DNA of 6,408 nucleotides, taken from positions 1 through 6,408 of the forward strand of contig JAKAYZ010000150.1 in NCBI GenBank assembly GCA_021816165.1. The letters are read 5' to 3'. Both the position numbers and the translations under genes were made by a program. Of the stretch, positions 1 through 6,408 are shown in pieces. Each line of letters starts with the position of its first letter. Position 1 is the first letter of the stretch. The notes below the pieces were generated by a model. The model was not told where the DNA came from, ran no database searches, and worked only from the letters and a program-made list of their open reading frames with translations. This DNA is from Planctomycetota bacterium (GTDB taxonomy: Bacteria > Planctomycetota > Phycisphaerae > WQYP01).

Positions 1-155
1 TGCTCCTGCGGCAGAAGATCAAGCCTGGTCCCGCGCAGTGGCTCCATGTGGCGCTGCCGGCACTCAAGGTGCTCGATCTGCAAACCCTGCCTGGTCCGGC
101 GACGTTGCTGACCCCGCGCGTCGTATGGGGTGACGCTTTTCTGATACGTAATTGA
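1..155 (+). CDS. 3' end of an unrecognised upstream gene (partial)
   Basis: The frame whose codons begin at base 3 is open from the left edge to TGA at 153-155, giving the last 50 residues of a protein that starts outside the window. The peptide begins LLRQKIKPGPAQWLHVALPA and ends VVWGDAFLIRN. About two thirds or more of its codons end in G or C. The competing open frame starting at base 2, which stops at 131-133, shows no such bias, so the base-3 frame is preferred. The stop lies 8 bases ahead of ATG 164 and overlaps a possible ribosome binding site for the next gene, which is typical of an operon. The fragment is Leu/Pro-rich and has no membrane helix or motif I can name, so no function is assigned. 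Confidence 0.6.
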   Translation, partial: LLRQKIKPGPAQWLHVALPALKVLDLQTLPGPATLLTPRVVWGDAFLIRN

Positions 156-157
156 GG
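154..157 (+). promoter_or_regulatory. Possible ribosome binding site (GAGG) for the ATG at 164
   Basis: GAGG lies six bases ahead of ATG 164 and shares bases with the TGA stop of the upstream gene. This arrangement supports translational coupling and a start at 164. The motif is short, and a competing, better-placed site exists for a GTG start at 272. Confidence 0.45.
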
Positions 158-163
158 CCCAGC

Positions 164-3100
164 ATGACTGCATGTATAAATCCCAATGGCAGAGGTTCGA
201 TTCGGATGGCCGTGCCGGGAATGAATCGCTGTAACTCGCACCCTGGCCGCAGGCTTTCGGGGAGTTGGGCCGTGTCTCGGGGCCGTGGTCTTATTGCCAT
301 TACCGCAGGGTGCTTGATGGCCGGGCTGACACCGCACGTGATGGGCGCTGTGGCCCAGCGCTTGGCGCACCCGGCGACGATGCAATTGACAAAAAATGGG
401 CATTTCAGCTACCGCAAGGTTTGGCTTCCACCGGCCATTGTTTCCGATCAAGCGCCGATGATCATCAACTACCGCGTGCGTCTGGTGTACCCTGCGGCGC
501 TGGACGCGCAAGGCTCTGCCAGCATCGCGGTACTGCGAGCAAACTGGCCGGGGTTGCTATTCCCGGATCTCCCCCCCACCGAAAAAAGGACAACAGTCGC
601 GAAGCCCGGAGGCAGCCGCGCCGCGTCGCTGGCGCCGCGTGCCAGAGATATTGCGTCACTGTTTCGACCGGGCCTGCCGCTGTATTTGCGTTACGTTCTG
701 ACGCGTCGGCGGTTATCGTGCCTGAGTTCCACGGATGGTATTCATTTTTACCGATATTCCAGCGTTCCGCGGAAGTTGTTTCCCGAGGGCCAGTTGTCCG
801 CCGTGCAGATACCGGTGGGATGGATAAAGGCGGGTGGCAAGGTTGCGCCCGCCGGCCAGGCACCACTACCAAAACCCGCTGCGCCTATACGCAAGGCGGC
901 CACACTGCGCATTTCGACGGTGCGGCTGACCACGGGCAAGCCACGACTGTCAGCGTCATTGCTGGCGAGCTTTCATCAACAACACACTCTCTATGACACG
1001 CTGCATGCCTTGCGCAAGGCCAGTTATCCCGTGACCTATCGCATTGTCGGGCCGTTTGCGTCAAATCAAGCCATACCGGTGACGCCCGGGAACCCCGGCT
1101 TTCACAAGACCTTTGCCTTGCCGACCGGTCCGGCAACATGGAAAACCATCCAAGTAACAGGCTCCACCGGCTCGCGTGTGGTGCTGGTCAGCGCGCAGTT
1201 GAAGCCGGCGCCGCAGAGCGTCTACTTCGCCGCCTGTACGATCCACCTGCGCCAGGCGCACCAAGAGGAACTGCTCTTTGACGGCATGCAGAACATTGTC
1301 GTATATGTGAACGGCCAATGCGTGGCGCAGCCGCGTCATCCTGCCACAGCCGTGCAGGCAGACCGGCACCAGGTCATCGTGCGCATGCATGCCGGGAACA
1401 ACCAGATACTGGTGCGCCTCGTTTCCGACCAGAACTCACGCGCGGCGTTTGTCCTACGCGTGGTTCGGGGAAATTGGCGATACCAATTGGCCCTGCGCCA
1501 GCGGTTGATCGCGCAATTTCCTGACAATCCACGGAATGTTCTGAAGCTGCGCCAACAGATTGCAGATCTGTGGCGGCGGGCCGGCTATGCATACCAGACG
1601 ATTGCAACCCTTGCCGAGATCTTGCACGACCATGGTCTGACGCGGCATCAGCGGGCGGCAATTCTCATGCGTCAAGCTGCGCTCTATCACGCCTTAGGCG
1701 ATACCACCAAGGCCAATGCAGTGCTCCACCAACTCTTGCACAGTGGTGCGGGGGTGCGGGGGCAGGGTCAGGCCCGGCTGCGGGCGGCGGCCATGTGGGC
1801 GGCGCTAGGCAATACCACACGCCAGGAACCACTGCTGGCTTCCATTGCGCAGGATAAAACGGTGCCCCGGTTGGTACGCTACCTGACCGGTCTGGCTGTG
1901 GCGGCCGCAAACTGGCAAGGCGGGCTGCGGGCCAAGGTGCCTGGGGAATTGCGGACTTTGGCGGCCTTGTTTCCCACGAACTCGCGGATGTACAAAACGC
2001 TGCAGATCGAGGCCTTCTTCCGCACCGCACAAGTGGCTCGTTGGACCGCCGCACAAGTACATACCAACCTGCTGAAAATGGGTAATTTGACTACTCTTCC
2101 GAAGTTCGCGCTCAAGCGCCTGGCGGGAATTGCGTATGATCTGCACGACCCGGCCGATGGCTTGGCTCTGCTGGCCCAACTCGCGAAGCGCCCGCTGGGC
2201 GCATCGGCAACTGCATGGCCGGTCAATTATGCCTTTGCTCTGGCGGCGGCTGGAAAACATCAGGCGGCGGCCGGCCAATTGCAGGCTTTGTTCCATGGTC
2301 CGGCACCGACCATCCCGATGCCGTATTCGTGGCAGTCGGTCAAGGCATGGCGCCTGGCGGATCTGCGGCAGGATCTGGAGGCTTCCGCCCAATGGGGCAC
2401 CATCGCTGAAGCTGGCGCGAGTCTTAAACCTGTGGCCCTCAAGACCCTGCTCACGTACAGTCCGCAGCGTAACAGCGGCACGGTGTTCAATGGCCTGATG
2501 CAGGTGGCTTACAATCTCATATCGGGCAGACAACTTGCCGCCGGCCATGCCCTGGTGCGGTTGGCAGGGCGGTATTTCCCCGATCAGTCCGCCGGGATGC
2601 TATACAACGTGTGGGTACTGGGCAGTACTATCGATTATGGCATTCGTACCTACGCGTATCCGGATACAGTCATCGACCTTAACAGCGCGGCTCTCAACGT
2701 AACTCTAACCTCGCCCGCGTTTGATTTGCGGGGGCGGTCGGTCGCGCTGGGGCAAATACTTAACAATAATCTCTGGCAAGCCGGGACATTTACGCAGCGA
2801 CAGGAAACCTGTATCCGGATCATCCGTGTGGGCTTATGTTGGAGCCTCAATAGCCGTAGACAGCTATCCGCATTGCGGACCATGGGAAATCTGTATCTGG
2901 CGGATGGACATGTGCGCGCAGCGGTGGCGTGCCTGGGTGTGGCCGCCGGAATGCCGGCCAAGGGGATGCTGCCGCAGGCGCGGCGAGATCTGCTGAAAAA
3001 GTTCTCGTACGCTCGGAATCTCCTGGGCACGACGCGGCCGACCATCACCGCCGATCAACGCATTTCCCTGGTGCTGCAGGACATCCAGCAGGCGCTGACC

Positions 3101-6100
3101 ACTGGGAGGCCGCGCCAGGCGATGCGGCTGTACCAGCGGCTGATACGGCAGAATGGCCTGCTTGCAGCCGACACGGGTGCCGGCCATTGGGTGCCATTGC
3201 GCACCATTATCATCGAGCGTATCGAACACCAGGGACCGAAGTTTGTGCGCGGCTGGGTAGAGCACTTTGGCGGCCCGGCCCGGCGAGCTTTACGCCGTGC
3301 CGTGCTGAAGAACTCCGTCCGGGCCATGGCACGCGTGGTTTGGGACTACCCCCTCACCCCGACGGCACCGCAGGCGATAACCGCCCTGGCCAGCACCTTT
3401 CTGCGGCGCAATCAGCCGCATCTGGCTCTGGGGGCCATCCAAGAGCGGCTGAGTTCTTCCAATGCCACGATACGACCGCCGTCGGCAGCGACCTTTTCGC
3501 TGGCGTTGCATGCCGCGCTTGCGGCTCAGGATCCCGTCGCCTATGCACGCATCGCCGCAATGATGAACCATGTACCGGGCCTAGCAGCCCCGACACCGTA
3601 TGCTGCCGCGTTGCAGGCAGTCGGCATGACGCCGACGGCCGGCCCGCAGTCGGTCCCGGTCGCGGAAGGCAGTTTTGCGACGAGTTTTCCATTTCCACTG
3701 AGCTGGCGCGAAGCGCAGCAGACGCTATTCCTGCGCCACAACGCGCAGGTCTATTGCCATCCGCTCTGCTACCGGGGCACCGTCTATATCAGTACGCTCC
3801 ACCGGGTGATGGCCTTAGCACCGCAGAGCGGTAAAGTATTGTGGCAGGCTGCATCGGGATCGGCGCGGTCCGGCCGCGCGGGCCTATTTCTCAAGGCCGC
3901 TCCTCTTCGGCGGCCGATTCCGTCATCTGCCAACGCCGCGCCATTGCATGCCCCTGGGATGCTTACGCCTGTTCCGCAAACCTGGCTGGCTGCCCAGCAC
4001 GGTCACATCTACGTTCGTCAGACCGACCACGGTCATGACGTGATCCAGTGTCGCGTTGCCGCCACAGGCCGATTGCTCTGGACCTCGCGGCGCACCGGCG
4101 TGCTGAAGAACCTGGCGGCGCTATCGTCACCGGCAGTTGCCAACGGCCGCGTATATGCGGAATTTGGGTTACGCCACCGCCGCGTACTGGCGGCGCTTTC
4201 GCAGCGAACCGGGCGCCTGTTGTGGACGACGCCGATCATTCCGGCAGGATGGCATCTGGCGGGCATGGCGGGCCGCATTCCCTTACCGCACACCGGCACG
4301 CCCCCGACCTGTTATGGATCCGATGTTTACATACCCACGAATAATGGAACGGTTGAAGATGTCAATGCTGCAACCGGTACGTGGCGCTGGCTGACGGCCT
4401 ATCCACGGTCGGTTTTGCAGCCGCCCATAAACGGAGGGGGTTCCGGACTGGCTCAGCCCGTAGCGTTGCTTCGCCGTAGTGCGGCACGGATCATCGCCAC
4501 AGCGCATCGGCTTTTTGTAGCGCCGGCCGACGCTTTGAAGCTACTATGCCTCCAGCGACGCACCGGCCGGATGCTCTGGCAGCGGTCCACCAGCGCCCGA
4601 ACGCTGGCCGGCATGGCCAGACTGGGCAAACACCGCGTGCTGTTGTTGCAGGGTCCGGGTCTGCGTCTGGTTTCTGCGGTCAACGGCCGCTCCCTGTGGC
4701 GCTGGAAGCCAGCGGCCATCGCTCCTCTAACGTTCACAAGTGCTGGTCATAGCCAGACGGTTTCGGTGCACGACCATGGCCCCACACTGGGTTCCGCGGC
4801 AATTTCCGGCCGGCAGATTTTTATCAGCACCAATCTGGGCCTGTATACCGTCGGGTTATCGACTGGCAAGACGATGGGGTTTCAGCCGTGGAATCATGTT
4901 ATTTCTGTGCCCGGATCATCTCACGCCATGACTATCAATCAACCGCGGCGGGATACGTACTTCGGCAATTCTGCGCCGGGGAATATGCTGGTCTGGCCGG
5001 GGGGCGGAGTGCTGGCCACCGGAAACGGAGTGCTGGCCAGCCTGCCAGCACTGGATGCGCCATCTGCTGTGGCGCTAGAGAATCGTTGGTCAACTACGGC
5101 GCCGGCCACCACGCTGGCGCCCGGCGGATTTGCCCCCGGTCGCCCCGGTGATCCTCTGGCCATTTTGTGGCGCATTGGCTCGGGGCCGGTCGAGCAGGTT
5201 CTCAAGCCCGTACGCGCTGCCAAAACCACCGAAAATTCCTGGATCGTCCGCTTTCCACGGGAGATCGTCAGTTTTAACCCGGCCACGGGCCACGTGAACT
5301 GGCAACGGCAGTCTCTCCTCACGGCTACGTGCGTTGGCAGGGGCAGGTTTCTGGCCCTGGTCACACCGGACAATGTCTATCTGCGGAGCATGGCAACCGG
5401 CCGGTTGCTGTGGGTCCGCCACCATAACACCACGACCATGGTCGCCGTTGGAAAGCAATATACCATCCTTTATGACACCATGCGGGGAGTGGTCTGGGCG
5501 CGTACCAACCAAACGGGGCGCCTGGTCGCCGATTGGAGCGTTGGGCCGGGGGGTCAGTGGCGCAATATTTTCTCGGCATCGATGTATCATGGCCACGTCT
5601 TTACATTCATTGCGAATAATGGGCCGCACACCAACATCCGGGAATACAATCCGGCTAATGGCCGCAAATTGGGCATCTTTGACCTAGGGTACAAGCCGAC
5701 CCCGTCCAATTATCTTTTCTGGCAGGCGACCCGCCACGGCAATTTATGGGTCATTGCCGATAGTACCCAGACCATGGTCTTCAACCTTGCCACGAAGCAG
5801 ACCGTGCAGTGGCCACATTCGCGATTCAATATGCTGCGGCATGAGGATGGCAAGCTCCTGCGATTCTATTTTAACGGCCGGGGGTATGGCGGTGCCCCGT
5901 GGCGTACGGCGATTATGGACCCGGCAACCTACCGGGTTCTGCTTGATGTGCCGACCAGTCCGGTGCAGGGCCTGTATTACAACCAATTTCGCCGTTATGC
6001 GGGCGGCCTCATCGACGGAGTGCTGGTATACGTCCCGAACCCGGCACCGGGAACGCCGCCAGCCGCCGTCGGCACCGACTTGGCTACGGGCCGGCAACTC

Positions 6101-6408
6101 TGGCGCACCGTCGTGCCGCTTCCACCGGGCGGTATTATTTATCAGGCTTACCGTCTGCCGGGCCATATGGTCTATTGCATCGGCGATCACACCGGCCGCT
6201 TCCGCTACGTCGAACTTGACGCGCATGGGAAGATTACAGCATCCGGTTTCTTCCCCGGCTGGCCGGCACCGGTACGGCCGAGTCCCCCGGCGGTGGTGGG
6301 CAACCAGATTTTATTTAGTTCCACCGCGGGTCTCTATTGCCTGGGACCCGTGGCGCCTGGCGCGATGGCGGCCGCCGCAACACAGCAAAACGCAGCGGGA
6401 CAAATCGC
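164..6408 (+). CDS. Giant exported protein: jelly-roll, TPR-like solenoid and PQQ-like beta-propellers (3' partial)
   Basis: One uninterrupted frame gives 2081 codons with no stop before the window edge. Residues 37-64 look like a Sec signal peptide. Residues 65-287 are beta-rich with a Pro/Ala linker near 226-245. Residues 288-436 resemble a galactose-binding-like jelly-roll, 437-1170 a helical TPR-like solenoid, and 1190-2063 PQQ-like blades ending in 'TGR-LW' type motifs. Neither the vicinal Cys pair nor a cofactor site of quinoprotein dehydrogenases is visible, so the propellers are probably structural or binding modules. At over 2000 residues it is far longer than BamB (about 390 residues), which shares only the blade type. 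Large exported proteins of this layout are known in Planctomycetota. A scaffold or binding role at the envelope is inference. The start could instead be GTG 272. It is probably co-transcribed with the gene ending at 155. An Ala/Gln-rich stretch at 2063-2081 suggests either a linker or a nearby C-terminus. Confidence 0.93.
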   Translation, partial: MTACINPNGRGSIRMAVPGMNRCNSHPGRRLSGSWAVSRGRGLIAITAGCLMAGLTPHVMGAVAQRLAHPATMQLTKNGHFSYRKVWLPPAIVSDQAPMIINYRVRLVYPAALDAQGSASIAVLRANWPGLLFPDLPPTEKRTTVAKPGGSRAASLAPRARDIASLFRPGLPLYLRYVLTRRRLSCLSSTDGIHFYRYSSVPRKLFPEGQLSAVQIPVGWIKAGGKVAPAGQAPLPKPAAPIRKAATLRISTVRLTTGKPRLSASLLASFHQQHTLYDTLHALRKASYPVTYRIVGPFASNQAIPVTPGNPGFHKTFALPTGPATWKTIQVTGSTGSRVVLVSAQLKPAPQSVYFAACTIHLRQAHQEELLFDGMQNIVVYVNGQCVAQPRHPATAVQADRHQVIVRMHAGNNQILVRLVSDQNSRAAFVLRVVRGNWRYQLALRQRLIAQFPDNPRNVLKLRQQIADLWRRAGYAYQTIATLAEILHDHGLTRHQRAAILMRQAALYHALGDTTKANAVLHQLLHSGAGVRGQGQARLRAAAMWAALGNTTRQEPLLASIAQDKTVPRLVRYLTGLAVAAANWQGGLRAKVPGELRTLAALFPTNSRMYKTLQIEAFFRTAQVARWTAAQVHTNLLKMGNLTTLPKFALKRLAGIAYDLHDPADGLALLAQLAKRPLGASATAWPVNYAFALAAAGKHQAAAGQLQALFHGPAPTIPMPYSWQSVKAWRLADLRQDLEASAQWGTIAEAGASLKPVALKTLLTYSPQRNSGTVFNGLMQVAYNLISGRQLAAGHALVRLAGRYFPDQSAGMLYNVWVLGSTIDYGIRTYAYPDTVIDLNSAALNVTLTSPAFDLRGRSVALGQILNNNLWQAGTFTQRQETCIRIIRVGLCWSLNSRRQLSALRTMGNLYLADGHVRAAVACLGVAAGMPAKGMLPQARRDLLKKFSYARNLLGTTRPTITADQRISLVLQDIQQALTTGRPRQAMRLYQRLIRQNGLLAADTGAGHWVPLRTIIIERIEHQGPKFVRGWVEHFGGPARRALRRAVLKNSVRAMARVVWDYPLTPTAPQAITALASTFLRRNQPHLALGAIQERLSSSNATIRPPSAATFSLALHAALAAQDPVAYARIAAMMNHVPGLAAPTPYAAALQAVGMTPTAGPQSVPVAEGSFATSFPFPLSWREAQQTLFLRHNAQVYCHPLCYRGTVYISTLHRVMALAPQSGKVLWQAASGSARSGRAGLFLKAAPLRRPIPSSANAAPLHAPGMLTPVPQTWLAAQHGHIYVRQTDHGHDVIQCRVAATGRLLWTSRRTGVLKNLAALSSPAVANGRVYAEFGLRHRRVLAALSQRTGRLLWTTPIIPAGWHLAGMAGRIPLPHTGTPPTCYGSDVYIPTNNGTVEDVNAATGTWRWLTAYPRSVLQPPINGGGSGLAQPVALLRRSAARIIATAHRLFVAPADALKLLCLQRRTGRMLWQRSTSARTLAGMARLGKHRVLLLQGPGLRLVSAVNGRSLWRWKPAAIAPLTFTSAGHSQTVSVHDHGPTLGSAAISGRQIFISTNLGLYTVGLSTGKTMGFQPWNHVISVPGSSHAMTINQPRRDTYFGNSAPGNMLVWPGGGVLATGNGVLASLPALDAPSAVALENRWSTTAPATTLAPGGFAPGRPGDPLAILWRIGSGPVEQVLKPVRAAKTTENSWIVRFPREIVSFNPATGHVNWQRQSLLTATCVGRGRFLALVTPDNVYLRSMATGRLLWVRHHNTTTMVAVGKQYTILYDTMRGVVWARTNQTGRLVADWSVGPGGQWRNIFSASMYHGHVFTFIANNGPHTNIREYNPANGRKLGIFDLGYKPTPSNYLFWQATRHGNLWVIADSTQTMVFNLATKQTVQWPHSRFNMLRHEDGKLLRFYFNGRGYGGAPWRTAIMDPATYRVLLDVPTSPVQGLYYNQFRRYAGGLIDGVLVYVPNPAPGTPPAAVGTDLATGRQLWRTVVPLPPGGIIYQAYRLPGHMVYCIGDHTGRFRYVELDAHGKITASGFFPGWPAPVRPSPPAVVGNQILFSSTAGLYCLGPVAPGAMAAAATQQNAAGQI
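259..274 (+). promoter_or_regulatory. Alternative start: GGGGAG followed by GTG at 272
   Basis: GGGGAG at 259-264 is a stronger Shine-Dalgarno match than the one before ATG 164 and sits seven bases ahead of an in-frame GTG at 272-274 (codon 37 of the long reading). Starting here removes a 36-residue Arg/Gly/Asn-rich leader and leaves a signal peptide of ordinary length (28 residues). In-frame ATGs at 206 and 221 are further options but lack a clear binding site. Confidence 0.45.
272..355 (+). other. Signal peptide coding segment (residues 37-64)
   Basis: The segment has a short basic part (SRGRG, residues 38-42), a hydrophobic core (LIAITAGCLMAGL, 43-55) and a small-residue cleavage pattern AVA before Gln65. 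This is the shape of a Sec signal peptide for signal peptidase I. C50 is not followed by a convincing lipobox layout, so a lipoprotein is less likely. The protein is therefore expected outside the cytoplasm. If translation begins at ATG 164, the basic region is unusually long. Confidence 0.7.
1025..1471 (+). other. Galactose-binding-like (jelly-roll) domain, residues about 288-436
   Basis: The segment opens with YRIVGPF (292-298), a pattern often found at the first strand of such modules in planctomycete proteins. It contains VVYVNGQCV (379-387) and, about 25 residues on, MHAGNNQILVRL (408-419), then ends with AAFVLRVV. The pair 'v-v-NG' plus 'l-aG-N-ilv-l' is characteristic of exported beta-sandwich modules that bind sugars or other surface ligands. 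The fold is inferred from these motifs; the ligand is unknown. Confidence 0.6.
1472..3673 (+). other. Long helical TPR-like solenoid, residues about 437-1170
   Basis: About 730 residues are rich in Ala, Leu, Gln and Arg with helix-pair spacing. TPR-like units appear at 506-525 (ALYHALGDTTKANAVLHQLL), around 544 (MWAALGNTTRQEPLL), 688 (NYAFALAAAGKHQAAAGQL) and 907 (MGNLYLADGHVRAAVACL). A later block at about 967-1096 has GRPRQAMRLYQRLI (981-994), GHWVPLR (1007-1013) and WDYPLT (1060-1065), followed by a helix pair. From memory, this block resembles the helical segment that precedes the propeller in planctomycete PQQ-repeat proteins. A patch at about 830-890 is less helical. Such solenoids usually mediate protein contacts. 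The number of repeats cannot be fixed by eye. Confidence 0.65.
3731..4963 (+). other. First PQQ-like beta-propeller, residues about 1190-1600
   Basis: Blades are marked by a strand, a turn with G-(K/R) and a Trp. Key Trp residues are W1227 (APQSGKVLW), W1306 (AATGRLLW), W1354 (QRTGRLLW), W1407/W1409 (AATGTWRW), W1472 (RRTGRMLW) and W1512/W1514 (NGRSLWRW), with a degenerate blade near 1552-1568 (GLYTVGLSTG). That makes about seven blades. The Asp usual in the AxDxxTGxxxW repeat is missing from almost all of them. No cofactor-binding residues can be identified, so a binding or structural role is more likely than dehydrogenase activity. Confidence 0.8.
4979..6349 (+). other. Second PQQ-like beta-propeller, residues about 1606-2063
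   Basis: The segment begins with GNMLVWPGGGVLA (1606-1618), a pattern seen at the propeller-to-propeller or inserted region of related proteins. Blades follow at W1713 (NPATGHVNW), W1750 (MATGRLLW), W1791 (TGRLVADW), G1833 (NPANGRKLG), W1883 (ATKQTVQW), D1919 (MDPATYRVLL), W1980 (LATGRQLW) and D2019 (ELDAHGKI). A closing strand ILFSSTAGLYCL ends at 2060. That is about eight units, several degenerate and lacking the Trp. Treating this as a separate propeller, rather than a continuation of the first, rests on the roughly 100-residue gap at 1570-1700. Confidence 0.7.
5005..5039 (+). repeat. 14-bp in-frame direct repeat (CGGAGTGCTGGCCA, two copies)
   Basis: The 14-base unit occurs at 5005-5018 and 5026-5039, exactly 21 bases (seven codons) apart. 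In the protein it gives GVLATGN followed by GVLASLP. The spacing keeps the frame, so it looks like a small tandem duplication within the coding sequence, at the edge between the two propellers. Confidence 0.8.

Noticed and set aside
386..391. TTGACA, a perfect -35-like hexamer
   Set aside because: No -10-like element follows at 16-18 bases and the site is inside the coding sequence, so it is probably chance.
571..577. Run of seven C, a possible frameshift or sequencing error site
   Set aside because: The same frame stays open and protein-like on both sides of the run, so no frame change is indicated.
265..996. A 243-codon open frame on the + strand starting at 265
   Set aside because: It overlaps the giant gene's N-terminal region in another frame. 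Its product shows no export signal or fold, whereas the main frame has a signal peptide followed by beta-rich sequence.
1805..2548. A 247-codon open frame on the - strand
   Set aside because: It is antisense to the helical region of the giant gene, has no binding site or recognisable motif, and is of the kind expected by chance in GC-rich coding DNA.
2929..3834. A 301-codon open frame on the + strand
   Set aside because: It lies fully inside the giant gene in another frame. Its translation is rich in Gly, Ala, Arg and Pro with no domain pattern, while the main frame here carries the conserved helical block and the first propeller blade.
3731..6349. Identification as a PQQ-dependent dehydrogenase or as BamB
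   Set aside because: The vicinal cysteines and cofactor-binding residues of quinoprotein dehydrogenases are not seen, and the length and extra domains do not fit BamB. Only the blade type is shared.

Overview
The window is almost entirely one very long protein-coding gene on the + strand, with the last ~50 codons of another gene just ahead of it. The DNA is GC-rich, strongly coding, and has only 8 bases between the two genes. I read the main frame codon by codon from ATG 164 to the window's right edge and met no stop: 2081 complete codons, and the gene continues beyond 6408.

Layout. (1) Bases 1-155: the 3' end of an upstream gene, not recognised, ending in TGA at 153-155. (2) Bases 164-6408: a giant, probably secreted or periplasmic multidomain protein. 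In order it carries an export signal (about residues 37-64), a beta-rich N-terminal part ending in a galactose-binding-like (jelly-roll) module (about 288-436), a long all-helical TPR-like solenoid (about 437-1170), and a C-terminal part built of PQQ-like/WD-like beta-propeller blades (about 1190-2063). The blades read best as two consecutive propellers. An Ala/Gln-rich tail begins just before the window ends.

Organism. The combination of a signal peptide, a jelly-roll with the 'VNG ... AGNNQILV' pattern, a helical region with the 'GHWVPLR ... WDYPLT' pattern, and a PQQ-like propeller resembles large exported PQQ-repeat proteins of Planctomycetota and related bacteria. I infer a planctomycete-like source from memory of that family, not from a search. 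The protein is strikingly basic (about four Arg/Lys per Asp/Glu in the stretches counted), which would fit an exported protein of an acid-habitat organism. That last point is only inference.

Function. Nothing in the sequence shows an enzyme active site. The parts (ligand-binding-type jelly-roll, protein-interaction solenoid, propellers) suggest a scaffold or binding protein at the cell envelope, co-transcribed with the upstream gene. No RNA genes, mobile elements, CRISPR arrays or terminators were seen.
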